Assembly (NCBI RefSeq): GCF_002234675.1
Contig: NC_019881.2
Span: forward strand, 17,424,494-17,488,493
Source of the DNA: Oryzias latipes
Taxonomy: Eukaryota > Chordata > Actinopteri > Beloniformes > Adrianichthyidae
Length of the DNA: 64,000 nucleotides
Direction of reading: 5' to 3'
How positions within the stretch are numbered: the first letter of the stretch is position 1; each line of letters starts with the position of its first letter. Shown here piece by piece: positions 22,277 through 34,801 of the stretch. Both the position numbers and the translations under genes were made by a program. The notes beneath the pieces are model-generated. The model made no database searches and had not been told where the DNA came from. It worked only from the letters and a program-made list of their open reading frames with translations.

Positions 22277-25200
22277 TTAGGAATTGTAATGATCCTGAAA
22301 AAAAATAAATAGAGATTAGCCTCAAAGGACAGACTGGGCCGTGGAGACGAGGTGGTTTTTGATCTTGATTTGTAAAAAACATGACCGACCTGTATGGAGT
22401 TAACTACGCCGCTCGCCATTACGGAGAGCTTTCCTGCAACTGAGCGCACCCCCATTCTGAGCTGCGACATGTCAGGAGCGTTGGGCAGCATGTTGGTCAG
22501 ACGGTACGAGCTTCCTGTGAACATTAGCGCAAAAAAACCCCAAACAAACACGTCAGTTGTAGATTTTATGCCATGGGAGAAAAAAACGCAGCTGCATCAA
22601 ACAACTAGACCCTGGAGATCCCACGGGGTCAAATTTGGCAGCTGTTTTTTTTTTTTTTTTAGATGATCATCATCATTTATTTATTCTAATTTTTTATGTG
22701 GCTGTTATTTGGGGCTCTCCAAAATGAATTGACTAAGAACATTTGTCAAATTAACTTTAAAAGACCAGAAGAAAAATGTTCCCGGGTTCTTTGGTAATAA
22801 TCGATAAGATTCCATTTTTGCTATAGAACATGTTATGTGTAATAGTGAAATCACTTATTCTAATGATAATCCATAATCAATTTTCTGCACTTAGACTGAA
22901 AAAAGTATTAATAACTTTAAACAGATGTTAAGATTATGGGGACTATGTGTAAAAAAAGCGAAGTAAATCATATTTTATGCATGATCAACTGCTTTTTGTG
23001 ACCATTTTGATTTTTTACTTCATCAAGGCCTACTCATTTACTCATTTGATATTTAATCTCCTCCGCTCAGTGACCGGTTCCTCTGGTGGTACGGGGGTCA
23101 TCGCAGTCTGACCTCACAGGTCTGGCGGTTGGCGTTGATCAGGGGTGACGACCTCTGTGATGATGGTGTGGATAGTTCTCCAAAATATCATTTCAAGGGT
23201 CATTACCTGCTTCATTATGTTGGGGGCAGGGAGTTGTGGAGAATCTTTGTGTTTTCAATTTAATTTTTAGTTTTAAGTCTGTAGTGCACTTTGTGCTTTA
23301 AAAATAAAGTTTGATTAGAATAGATTTGATAAATTTTCTTCTCCCTTTCAAGCAATTAATCCAACTCCACTTGACAGTCATTCAATTTAATCTATTCAGC
23401 GCTTTGCGTGTGTTCTGCAGGTATATTTGCAATTATTTATTATTAGGAGCAATTGGAATGTCAAGGCTGTTATATTAGGATGAATAGGAAATTTGAAAAT
23501 GGTTTGAAAGGACACAACTATTTTATTTAATTCAAACATTCCTCAAAAATGTAAGTTAGAGGAGAAGTGTTGTGCTTACCCGTCTGCTTCTTTGGGTCAT
23601 CAAACAAATCTGCTGAACTTATGGAGGCGCTTCCTGAAAACCTCTCCAGACGAGTTTTGGCTTCATACTAAGAAGATAACGGAGACAGAAATAAAGTTTA
23701 AAAAAAAAGAAGAAATATTTAAAAATGTTGATGTGAAATTTCAAAAAGTTGAAATGAAAAATTTGTAAACTAAACTATTTAACTCTCACATTCTGTGACC
23801 TATTCTTTGAAACAGGCCTAAACTTCTACAAACTTTCATGAAGTAAATGTTGTAAAGTGCTTTTGTGTACTATGTGTACGATGTACCTCAGAGTCGTCCT
23901 GTTTTCCGAAGTACATGTCGGATGAGATGGCTTTGACATCATTTCCAAACTTCCTTCGAGCTTCTTCGGAATCTGAGACCGGCACCGACTCCGACTTCTT
24001 CCTGGCCACAGCCCTGATGAAACTCATAGTTAACATCATCTGCATTTTCTAAAAACATTATTTGAGTTCAGAAAAGAACCAAATGTATCCATTTATGCTC
24101 AGCATTAAGCTCCTGAGAACCGTCTCACCTGTCATCAAATGAAGTGATGGTGGAGGACATGAAGAAGTCCGGCTCCGGGGTCTTGCTCTCCTTCATCCAG
24201 CCTCCGCCATCACTTCCATCAGTCCAGCGTGAAGAGAAAATGTCTGATTGGTCCTCAAAGCGTGAGAGAGACCTTAAAACAAGAAAGTAATATTCATTCT
24301 ACTGTACAATGTCCAATAATTAAAGCTTCAAAAGCACAAATATTTTCAGATATGGTGACAATTTTTCTAACCTTGATTGTGCATTTATTATTTTTTCATT
24401 GGGTTTACACATGACAAAATCTTAAAACAGGTTTATGGGAAAAATTAACAGCAGAAGGGTGAATTCTGAATTCTCTGTTTCGATTCATTTTAGTTTTTGG
24501 ACTTGTAAACAGTTGTTTAAAGACCCACTTTGATGGAAATTGTGTTTTTAACATGTTCTTATGTCATTTTTCTCATGAAGGAGGACATAGATTAAAAAAA
24601 TTATTGTGAATCAGGAGCAGACGAAAAAATGCCAATTGAAAAAGATGGTATTTATTACAAAAAAAATAGGTTAAGCGGGTCACAAGCTCTGATACATCCT
24701 CCCGTAGACGACTAGATCCATGTACGTCTTTTTTGATCTGTTATGGGTGTGAGGGGTTGTAAGCTAGTGGGAGAGCATGTAAATAGGTGGGTGACAGGAA
24801 GTGGGGGCGTATTTGCTCCGTGCCAACAGCGCTATCCACAACATTTGAATTTCTCCTGCCGCTCTGCAGAAACTATTTCCTAGAAAAAGCTTTTTATTTT
24901 GTCTGAAAAAAGCATACCGGTATTCATAATTTGAAACTAGATCAAAGATGATGGCAGTGGGACTTTAAAGACAGTTCCTACTGTAGAGACCAGTTTCCAA
25001 AGCAAAACCGTAATCTGAGCTGCAGTACAAACAGCTTTGAATTGACCTTGAACTGAAGGAACCTTCATCTTCATCGTCATCAGTAAATCTTCGCGCTTTG
25101 GTCGTTTTGGCTCCAAGAGGACTTTCCTGCTGGATGGTGTGCATCTCAGATGTAACCGAGTGAGAAACTCCACTAGAGGGTCAAGCAGGAAAAGAGACGA

Positions 25201-28200
25201 CAGTGATACACAAAAAAAGAAAAACATGTTGGACTTGAAACCTTGCATCTCTGCCTCCATCATCAAACCTCCTCATGCCCATGCCCATGCCCAGTCTGTC
25301 CACTTGCTCCTTCTTCTTGCCTTCCAATCCCTTCAATTTGTGATCTTCAAGCTTCTTCTGCTGCTCAAACTCCTTATAGGTCAGTCGCAGGGAAGGAGCT
25401 CTGAGGACGAAATGAGAAGACGAGTCACAAATATTCCCCAAACAATCGATTGTTTGGGGAATATTCAGATAATAAGTCATTTAAATCTGGGTTATTGGAA
25501 TGCCGTGGTCCCTCATTTATCACAGGGGTTACGTTCTAAAAATAACCTATGATAAACGAATTTGATTTATTATAGCATGCACTATTTTAAAAACAGACTT
25601 TAATATTTTCACATTTCACTCTCAAAATTCAAACCTTTGTAGAAAAATAAATCCAGTATTATAGAATAAAAATTTAAATCTGCTACTGATTGAAGATTTA
25701 TTTGGAAAGCTGAGTTCTGCACAGGAGACACGATACAGAGTCGATTGATTGAAATGGCATACAGCCAATAAGGATGGAGAACAAAGTGCGCTGTAAATAA
25801 ATGAACAAATAAATAAAGGGGAAAATAAAAATTGCAATATAAAGAAAAAAATTACAAAATATTGAGATTGCGCAGCAGTAACTGTGAATCAAGTCTGCAT
25901 CCTGAGGCCCTGGAGCCACATTTTTTCCCTCCTTTGTGGCTCTTTGAAGAAAATCCTAATGCTTTAAATAAATAATTGTTTTTTGCAGTTTAGGTCCATT
26001 TGTTTTCGTTAATTAAGATGTTTGCTGATGTCAGATGCCTGAGCAAAATGAAGTTTAAAGGTTTAGTTTATTTTCAGAGTGGTTTATTATGTCTATTTAT
26101 TCTTTTTTTTTTTAATGGATTCTAGATCAATGTTGTGATGTTTATAACCGACGGTAAAAGAAAAAAGATGAAGGTGCTCCAAAGTCCTAGAAAATGTTTG
26201 ACATTGATGTTTGACTCTCTTACATTTTTACTAAATCTGCTGCAAAAGCACAAAAAATTATTTAACACAGGGTGCATTTTATTTTGAAAGGAACTTGTAT
26301 GTGCTTTATCAAAAGTAGTTAAAATTCAAAGAATTTTAATTATTCTAAATATTTAAAGAGCAACATTATTTTATTTAATGACCTAGTGGCCACAAAAACA
26401 TAAAGTGTAATTTTCTAAAGAGTGAAGTGGAACTTAGCGGCTGTCTCTGGGTTTAGGTCCAGAGAACACAAAGGTTGCAGACCGCTGGGTTAAAAGGACA
26501 TTTCAAATAGGTATAACTTTATTACAAGCAGAAACGTACATGGACTCCTCGGAGGCGATCTCCTTCCTGGCAGCAGTGAAGCTCTCGTCTTTCTCTCGGC
26601 GTTTGTCTGCATCCTGAGCTTTCTTCTCACGCTCCGAGAAACTCTGACTGCTAACCTTCTGGGCACCCAGACCACCTTTTTTAGCTGCCAACTGCAAGTC
26701 CACAAACACATCAATCATCTGACAAAAATATAGATCTACCAGAAATATACTTTTGCAAAATATGACTTTGTGCATACTGTTTTTTTGGTGCCTGCTGGCT
26801 TCTTCTTGAATAAAGAGGAGGCTTCTGAGGAAAAATGAAACCATTTATCTACATGCAGCTGAATTTAGGCTCAATTTTAAAGCAAATATGAACAGACCTA
26901 GGTTTGCTGTTGGAGAAACGCTCAACATTTCCACACTGGGACCCTTCTCTACATTACCTAAAAGTGACAGGTATGTTAGCAGACCATAAAATAGAAAAAA
27001 CAAAAATTGGAATCTATGATCAATCAAAAATACCATTTGGGTCTTTGTCTTTTTCCACAGTTGAAGATGTTTTTGTAGTTGAGGAGCTGAGAGTCATTTT
27101 GTCAAAGTTCAGGTTATCAGGAGAGGTCTGGAGAAAACACAAAAACATTAGTTCTAAAACACACAGAAAAAATGGCATCATCTTCTTAGATGAAGTTTCT
27201 CTTGAGAATCAATGGCTGGTGATGGTAACTTTCCACACTAACATTAGGATTAGATTTAAATATTTAGATTAGATTTTTAATCAGACATTCGTTTAAGAAG
27301 AAATTCTTCCCTAAACAGGGCATGATCCAGGGCAACAGGGGCTTGAAGGGATACGACCCCCCCGGATCTCTCAGCATACTCAGAAATCTTGCTTAAAGGA
27401 CATAGATAAATAAATGAACACAAAAAAAATATTTTGTTAACATAGAAAAAAAAAGAGAGGAATTTTTCCATTAGATTTCACGTAATCAGGTTTTTATGTC
27501 CCCGATAAGATTGAGAGTCATTTAATTTTAAGTAACTGCCGATATCCAGTCCTGATCAAATACTCATGTAATGCATTAAAAATTGAAATTTCATTAACAG
27601 ATTCAGGTTTTCCTCAACTTTGTATTCACCAACTAGAAAAAATAACTAAATAGTATTAAATAAGTGATAATTATTCATGTGAGAAAGTTTGATGACTCTA
27701 GCTTATTCAGAAGGATCTTCAGGATCTTCTGAAGTACTAAATATTTGTAATTATACCGAGGTCTGGGTGAATTCTCTATTCTGATTGGCTGCTGGGTGTG
27801 CGTTAAAAAGTGAAAACGCACATTGATAATGCACAGCCAAAAAGGAAGTTCCGGTCACATATCTTAAATGTTCTGTATCACTGCGCCAGCTTCTTTATTA
27901 CAAACTTTAGCTTCATCACATGATAGTCCGTGAATAGTCCGTTTTTTGAGAAAATGCGATCCAAACCAAAAAATAACAAGAATAAAGTATTAAAAACTGA
28001 TTGAATATTTATTTCTTTTGTAAGCGACCATGGTATGAGCGGGTTAATGCCCTTCAAGATGTGCATCATCAGAAATTAACACACGCCGTGGAAGCCTGAA
28101 CCATCTGACGCAGAGTGAACTAATTTCTGATAATGCACACTTCGTCTGCCATTCACCCTTACTTATGTGATTCATCTCGCCATTAAAACTCTTAAAAATT

Positions 28201-29130
28201 AATGATGACATGCTCCAAAATTGTTGCTGTAGCATCATTATGATGATGAGTATTCATGATTAATTCATGAGCTTGCACTTTGTGACATTACCTTGGCAGT
28301 CGTCTTGCTGCTGTCTCTCAATTCAATTCTCATAAAAAATATATTAAGACATGTATATTTATAAATGGCTTTTGTAGGTCGTTGTTTGCGTTAAAGCAAA
28401 CCAATATACACACCTGCTGTCAGTTTAAAACGTTTATAAAAGAGTTATTGAACCTGGAGATATGAATCTGTGATTATCCCGCCAACTTTACTGAACTGTT
28501 TTTGTGCGCCTCCTGCTCAGCCTGGTGCCGTATTCTGCTGTGCTTTATGGCAATAAAATGTCATGATCCGTTCATGATATGCAGATTATTAATCCGTAAT
28601 AATAAGCTTGAAATAAATAGAGCTGATCAAAAGAATAATAAAACAAATATTTGATCCCCGATCGGGGTACAACATTTGATTTTGATTGAGTCTGACACTA
28701 CAGCCAATATCTGATCACATGATCAGATCGGGTTATCCTTCGTTTGAGCTGGTACAGACAATTTGACTAGTAGTGGGAAAAAATATCCAAACTACAATTC
28801 TAAAACCCAAAAAATAAAAATAAAATAAATAAAAAAACAACAGTGGATGAAGAAGTTTAACTTAAAACTCACCTATATTCCTAAAATTAGAATTGTATAT
28901 TGACAGGCGGTAGCACTGTGGTGTAGTGGTTAGCACTCTTGCCTCACAGCAAGAAGGCCCTGGTTCAAATCCTGTCGGGACCTTTATTTGTTCATGTTCT
29001 CCCTGTGCATGTGTGGGATTTTTCCAGGCACTCTGGTTTCCTTTCACAGTCCAAAAACTTGCTTCTTAGGATAGTTGATATCTTTAAAATGTCTCTAGGT
29101 GTGCATGTGTGTGCTGTGTGCGCTAGAGAG

Positions 29131-29172
<42 letters not shown>

Positions 29173-32100
29173 CGTGTGCAATGGAATAGTAACCTGCTCA
29201 GGGTGAACCCCGCCTTCGTCCAACAGTAACTGGATTGGCTCCAGCAACGGTGACTAAGCAACCACAGGATTTAAGAGTTGAAAGTGAAGAAAAATTCCAC
29301 ATGTTCCCACAAAGTTATGGTAGAACATCCATTTATCTTTAGTTTGTGGCCCCTATTCTGTTTTGTTGCAATGACTAGCATTTCTATTTGGTCTTTCAAC
29401 AAATGTTCCAGTGGTTTTAATTTTTTTTTTTTGTCATACGCTCTCATCATTGCAGTTTCTGGCACACATAAGATACGTTGAGCCTGAAATACGCAGCTTT
29501 CATACCTGTGAATGAAGAGAGAAGAAATCCACCTGCTTGTCATCCGGTGACGTTGGGGAGACCGGAGCTTGGCTGTCGAGCCACAGCTGTGGTGAAGAGA
29601 GGAACAGTCCAACTCAGTTTAGGTGTTAAATTATTACAGACGGGTTCAGCCGTGTTGCAGAACCTCGTGTGATTCCATCACCTCTGTGCCATGGCTTCTG
29701 GTGGCTTGCGTGGCTAACGCTTTTATCTTTTCTCTGTACAGCTGCGCGGCTCGGCAGTTATACTTGGTATTGGCAGCACTGGACGTGCAGCCATGCTGGT
29801 TGAAGAATGCAATCTGTCACAAAATCAAAGATAATTTAGTAAAAAGGGGAAGAAGCTAAAAACTTCATGGGATAGTGTTGATAATGTGCTGCTGTGTTGC
29901 TCTGTGTTACTCACCGCACTAGCATTGCCTCCTACTTGCATACACCTTAGCTGGAACCAGGACCAGTTAAAATCCAGTTCAGTGGACCTGTGAGAGGAGT
30001 TCCACTCAATTTAGAATTTCTTTGTCTTTAAATAAACTCACATTTGTGATAGTTTATATATTTATGGGAATTGTTGAATGAAATCTTTGGTTCAAGTTAA
30101 AATGCAATGTAAAAACTATTTTATTTGATTAGATTTTTTGGTCTAAATGTTAGATTTGTTACATTTAAATATTTATCTTTAGGGTAATTACAGTTATACT
30201 TTCGTTTTTTGTATAAACCACACGATGCCTATTGAAGCAAATATGCATCAAACCACTGTGGCTTCAAACTTAGCATGAAAGACAAAAATAAGCAATTTTC
30301 TTTTCCATGAATGGAAATAAATTCAGGCGTTAAGGGGTTAGATAAACCACTTAAATCAAAAGTAATTTAATAGACAGATGGATAAAAGAGCCCAAATTTA
30401 TTGCTATAGTTAAACAACCTTCGATGACTTGTGCTACAATTCACAAAAAGGTTGCAAAAATTTAAGGAAAGTGAAGATGAATGTAACATTTTTCATCTCC
30501 TTAAACTTCAATTTAAAACTTCCAAAATACCGATTTGGAAGCAAATATGTATAATCTACAGAGAAAAAAATGAGACTGATAATTAAGTAACTGAAACTAA
30601 AAAAACTGTAACCTTAGTGGCAATTTTTTTTATCTTGCTAAAATTTGTTACAAAGTTAGCTAATTGTTACGTTTACATTTGCTATTCCATTTTTCAAACC
30701 CCTGAAGAATTGTTCTAAGTCTGAATTAGCTTTTAAATAGAAAAAAGGTGTCTATACTCAAAAAGTAAAAAATTTTTTTTATATCAAATGAATAATCTAT
30801 ACAACTTTTAACTAAACTAAATATTTTTGTGCCAAAAAAATAGTTATCTAAAAGGTTTCTGCAAAAAGTTATCTAAAGAATGTAGAGAAAAAAATAAATA
30901 TTTATAATTTCATTAGAAACAGGATCACTGTTATGTAATAAAAGTTAAACACACAAAGACTACGTACTCAGTTCTGACCCACATCCAGACTGAGGCAACA
31001 TCCTGAACAAACCTTATGAAGGACAGATGAACACCCAGAGAGCGATGCGTCCCAGAGCAGTCTATGCAGAGAAACACACCATAGGTGATGCTGGCCCAGC
31101 TGGGGTTTTTAGCAGCACAGTCAAAACAGACCTACAACAAAAAGAAAAAACTAAAATAAATATAGGTGTAACGATTAATCAACTTAATCAATCAACTGAT
31201 TGATATTTCTACAATCCAACCCTAATCAATCTTGAAAATTGATAATCAAATCGACCAATACCATTATAAGATCATTTCAAAATGAAATAGATCAAGTACA
31301 ATAAATATTGGAACATACCATTTGGATCGAGGTTTATTTTACTATAACGTATAAAAAACACAGCAGACAACAAATAATAAAAACTAATATTAACAATTGT
31401 CTTATTTTGTTTATATGCATAACAGGGTTGCAAGGGTTAGGATGAGACATTAGATCTAGACTATGCACGAAAATTAGAAGGGAAGTCCCGGGGAAGACCC
31501 AGGACAAGCTGCAAAGGGACACTACGTCTCTCAGCTGGCCTGGGAATGTGTCACGGTCCCTCCAGAGGAGCTGGAAGAAGTGGCGGGTGAGAAGGAAGTC
31601 TGGGCATCTGCTGCCTCTGCTACCCAGATGATGGATGGATGGATGGATGGATGGATGGATGGATAAGAGAGGAGATCCCTGTGTTCTAGTCATTCTTTTA
31701 GAAAACTGTTTGATGATGTCACATCCAGAATGCGATTCTCTGCTATATTCTTCTTCCATGATAAAATGGTTATAACGGGGTTGCATGCAGTTTGTGAGAC
31801 ATGTTCCATTGATAAAAACTATTATTTTTATGCATTTTGTTTATTAAAAGAAATGTTCCCAGTCATAAGAGACACCAATGAAACTATCAATAAGTATTTG
31901 CTTTAGTATTTTTATATGTGGACTTGATTATCTCGCAAGAAATACAAGGAATCTGGAAAACTTCACCTGAACTGTTCAGTAACCAGGTAATTGGAGTTTT
32001 CGGATCAAATCATTCAAAATGAACCAACATAGACTATGAATCAAATCATCCACAAATTATTCTATGAATCGAATGGTTAAAATGAATCATTTCACTCCTA

Positions 32101-32731
32101 GAAATAATGTGTTTTACATTTAGTGGAGGGGAATTTACTTTTAATCAATTTAATAACATTTTTCGTTCAGTTTTTTTTACCAATAGTATAATTGATATTC
32201 TTTGTTTGGCGTCAAAAGACCCAAAAACAATCAAGAAAAAACCAAATGGAAGGCTGTGAGATGAGAACAGCTGTTAGATGCAGGAGAGGCTAATTTTCTA
32301 GTTTCTGTATCGCCACGATAAAACATTGAGGCTTAACGACTTCCTTGTCATTAAGGATGTCCGCAGTGACATGTTCTATTGTTTGGGTTGAACCAAATTT
32401 GAGCCCAAACAAACATGGCTGATGAAAACGGTCAAAAAATGCTGCTAACATATGGTTTACAGCTAGTTGAGTCAACTAGCTTAAAAACAGCGTTCAACAA
32501 GTGTTTACAGCGACGTCATGTTTAGCGAATAACCGTAAATTATGATTTTAAGGTTAGCCCCGTTTTAGAGATAATAAAAAAAAAAAAGTGCGACGCGTCA
32601 GTTTCTTGATTTTAACTTCCTAGTTAAAACATCACCAGCTACCATTTTTCAGGGACCCTCACCTTGTTCGTAGGAATGGAGCGAAGTCTTTTAAAAATAG
32701 CCGAAATGTCCTGTTTGCTTGGTTCTGCCAT
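22277..32731 (-). CDS. arfgap3: ADP-ribosylation factor GTPase-activating protein 3, complete, 16 coding exons
   Basis: Exons (minus): 32731-32663, 31131-31013, 29987-29915, 29813-29682, 29586-29506, 27127-27034, 26957-26898, 26824-26778, 26691-26540, 25400-25269, 25172-25047, 24272-24129, 24013-23887, 23667-23580, 22514-22390, 22294-22277. All phases close, giving 528 residues (human 516). It starts [18 protein letters not shown]. The ArfGAP zinc finger is CFDC-x16-CIDC (residues 25-48), followed by the arginine-finger stretch [14 protein letters not shown]. The middle holds the coatomer-binding Lys-rich region ([15 protein letters not shown]). The C-terminus carries the Glo3 motif ISSDMYFG, then ISSADLF, and ends NSIQ-DHYNS. 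The protein stimulates GTP hydrolysis on Arf1 during COPI coat turnover at the Golgi. [14 protein letters not shown] and LPNAPDMSQ favour ARFGAP3 over ARFGAP2. Exon 11 uses a poor AG/GTCAAT donor, chosen because only it preserves phase. Confidence 0.95.
24517..24968 (+). mobile_element. TTAA-type MITE family, copy E (best preserved)
   Basis: Starts TTAAAGACCCACTTTGATGG and ends GGCAGTGGGACTTTAA, 452 bp, with TTAA at both limits. Internal blocks AATCAGGAGCAGACGAAAA, GTAAGCTAGTGGGAGAG and GAAACTATTTCCTAGAAA are shared with the other copies. It lies in an arfgap3 intron between exons 11 and 12. Confidence 0.85.
25430..25465. repeat. 36-bp perfect palindrome in arfgap3 intron
   Basis: The left arm AATATTCCCCAAACAATC is followed directly by its exact reverse complement, centred on ATCGAT. 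There is no loop and no mismatch over 36 bp. It lies 30 bp upstream of the exon-10 acceptor on the minus strand. Confidence 0.95.
27757..28150 (-). repeat. Interspersed element, inverse copy of 63480-63890
   Basis: The block CTGATTGGCTGCTGGGTGTG CGTTAAAAAGTGA near 27780 reappears reverse-complemented at 63812-63843. Both copies also share TTATACC..GG near one end and ACCATGGTAT near the other, which are mutually inverted, suggesting inverted termini. No coding potential. It lies in the arfgap3 intron between exons 5 and 6. Confidence 0.65.
28902..29245 (+). mobile_element. tRNA-derived SINE, copy 1, with (TG)n
   Basis: The head contains TGGTGTAGTGG (box A-like) and GGTTCAAATCC (box B-like), the internal RNA polymerase III promoter of a tRNA gene. 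The body CATGTTCTCCCTGTGCATG, TGCTTCTTAGGATAG and a (TG)n run at 29134-29162 follow. Related copies are at 48882-49200 (same strand) and 48540-48720 (opposite strand). Confidence 0.75.
31425..31665 (+). mobile_element. LINE 3' tail fused to (ATGG)n microsatellite
   Basis: One frame reads [20 protein letters not shown] then [10 protein letters not shown], matching the C-terminal end of a fish non-LTR retrotransposon reverse transcriptase (consensus from memory: DYVSRLAWERLGIPPEELEE). It runs directly into (ATGG)n at 31628-31663, the usual tail of this element class. 5' truncated. In the arfgap3 first intron. Confidence 0.75.
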
Positions 32732-32734
32732 TGT

Positions 32735-32870
32735 TGTTATTCACAGTCGGGAAACCTGTCCGGCGGTTGAATTTTTTAGCAACTAACAACCACCGTGTTT
32801 CTCCAAATAACAGCCTAATGTGACACGTCAGACAGGGAACATCACAGTCTTTTCTGATTGGCTAGAAAGG
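32735..32870 (-). promoter_or_regulatory. arfgap3 proximal promoter with inverted CCAAT and TGACGTGTCA site
   Basis: On the minus strand a CCAAT box (ATTGG at 32857-32861 on plus) lies about 130 bases upstream of the ATG. TGACGTGTCA (32821-32830) is 26 bp closer to the gene. The CACGTCA core resembles XBP1/CREB3-class bZIP sites, which control secretory-pathway genes. That arrangement suits a Golgi coat regulator, but factor identity is inference. Confidence 0.5.
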
Positions 32871-33337
32871 GCTCGTGGTTGTGTTATTGTTATGTGGACT
32901 TCTGGGTAATGTAGTCAAATAGCCACAATTGACGATTTTTTTTTATTGGATAAATAAAAGACACATTGTGAAACATTTCTGCTCATTTTAAAATAATTTC
33001 TATAAATGTACTCAAAATTTTATTCAGTATATTATTTGGAGTCTACCAGTATACCCAATCTTTACTTAAAGTGGAGAAAAATACTTGGAAGTTTACTTTT
33101 TTTAATACTATCTATTTATGGTAAAACTAATGTGTCTAATTTAGTCTGAAGAAGTTTTCAGTTAGCATTCTTCCTACAATAAAGTATACTTGCTAAAGTT
33201 ATACTCAAGTATACTTACAAAATAAATAATTCTACTGCCCTACTTTTTGCTTAGAGCATTCATGTTTTGTGATCAGTATTCTCTTAAAAATGAAAAACAG
33301 AATCAAGATTAGTTTTTTGTTTTTTATAGAGGTTTTA

Positions 33338-34801
33338 CAGTTTTTCTCAATTGGTTTGGCTCATTTCTTGAAACAGAAATGACATTCTCAAAACAACATG
33401 GACAAACCTCCAAACCACTTGGCAATTGTTCACAACAGAATGGAATTTCTCATTAATTTAATCAAATTGCGAATGTCTTAGTTCATGTCTCAATGTCTCA
33501 GTACATCTTTGCAAATGATTAAGTACAGGTAGCCCACATTTAGCACAATTTCCAAGTGAATAGATCTTGTTAATCTAAACTGATTGTTGATTCTCAGTCT
33601 AATGGTTGTTCGCTCCAAAATGAGTCATTTCATTGTGTAAGTCATCACATGCACAATAGTCTATTCAATTGTCAAAATTAGTCAAGAACATAATACCATG
33701 AATACCATATATTATTCCCTTGGAACATTTGATAAATTTATTATTTTGATTTTATCCCTGAAAATGAGAGAGGTCTCGTAGGGCCTCGCCTACCACTATA
33801 TGTTACAGTGTTGTATGGGATAATGTGAATTTCCACCGTGGCCCGCTCATCAGGGCCAGGTTCACTACTCATCCAAGGATGGTCATAGTGTTCCTACCTC
33901 TCCTTTCCTCAATCCTATTGAGGTGTTTTTCTCCGCTTGGAGGTGGAGAGTGTTTGAGCATCGGGCTCAAGATCAGAGGTCCCTGCTCCATGCAATGGAT
34001 GCTGCATGTGAGGATATTACAGGAGATCAGTGTAGGGGATGGTTGAGACATGCACGCCGTTTCTTCCCTCGTTGCATTGTTTTTTGTTTGTGTTTTTATT
34101 CTAAAGTATATTGTGCTGTATACATTTTCTTTTTACTCTGATGTATGAAAATAACTTTGTGTGTGAATGATAATGGTTACAACTTCCTTGGCAGTATGAG
34201 TGCAGTGTGCTGTTAAACCTAACAGGCTACTCTTATTCTGTTAGCTATCCAAAAACAGTACAGTAACCATTGTCAATAAAGGACTGAGCTAAGACTGAAA
34301 GGTGGACATGAGGGATATTTCAATGGTCTTCTGCTATAATGATAAAACATCTAATCATTTTGACTTGCAGTGCTTACACAATGCCAAAGGGACGAAGTAT
34401 TTTGGGGCACTGACTGTTTAAATGAGAAGGAAATGTTGTTTTGACACAAGTGAATTGTTTTGGGAGAGATATGAGCTTTTGCAGGTGAACCATGGTGTTG
34501 TGCCGAACCATCCACATTATTTGGGCAAAAGCACCAAGAGTGTTGAGAACGTCCGGTCTGCTTCAAGAACTGAGCCAAAGCAATTGAGAAGAATCTTTGC
34601 CATTTTCGTGGCACTGACTCTTTACATGGAAAAGGAATTTACTTTTGAAGCATGAATGAACAGTTTTGGGAGACATATTAGATTTGGCAAGTAAACTATA
34701 GTGTTGAGCTGAACTGTAAGACTGTTTTGCCAAATAATCTTAGAGTTTTCAGAACGTAATTTCTGTTTCAAGAAATGAGTCAAACCAATGTAGAAAAACT
34801 G
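33338..34801 (+). mobile_element. Decayed Tc1/mariner-type transposon, 1.46 kb, TA-flanked
   Basis: Long terminal inverted repeats: CAGTTTTTCT..ATTGGTTTG and CTCATTTCTTGAAACAGAAA at the left, with the same sequence inverted at the right end, flanked by TA on each side. Positions about 33840-34080 encode, with one frameshift, SPFLNPIEVFFSAWRWRVFE and GWLRHARRFFPRC. SPFLNPIE is the segment carrying the last acidic residue of the DDE catalytic triad. The remainder of the transposase is missing. The 3' part is a direct duplication (34406-34609 and 34610-34801). It lies between arfgap3 and pacsin2. Confidence 0.85.

Noticed and set aside
22144-22389. Read-through extension of arfgap3 past exon 15
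   Set aside because: A GTCGGT donor and an acceptor before GATCATTAC give the conserved short last exon; the read-through frame is intron.
27277-27471. 64-codon minus-strand frame in arfgap3 intron
   Set aside because: No phase-compatible splice sites and no similarity to the ARFGAP3 linker; flanking exons join without it.
28920-28976. tRNA gene-like sequence (box A and box B)
   Set aside because: Part of a repeated SINE head that does not fold into a full tRNA and is followed by the SINE body.
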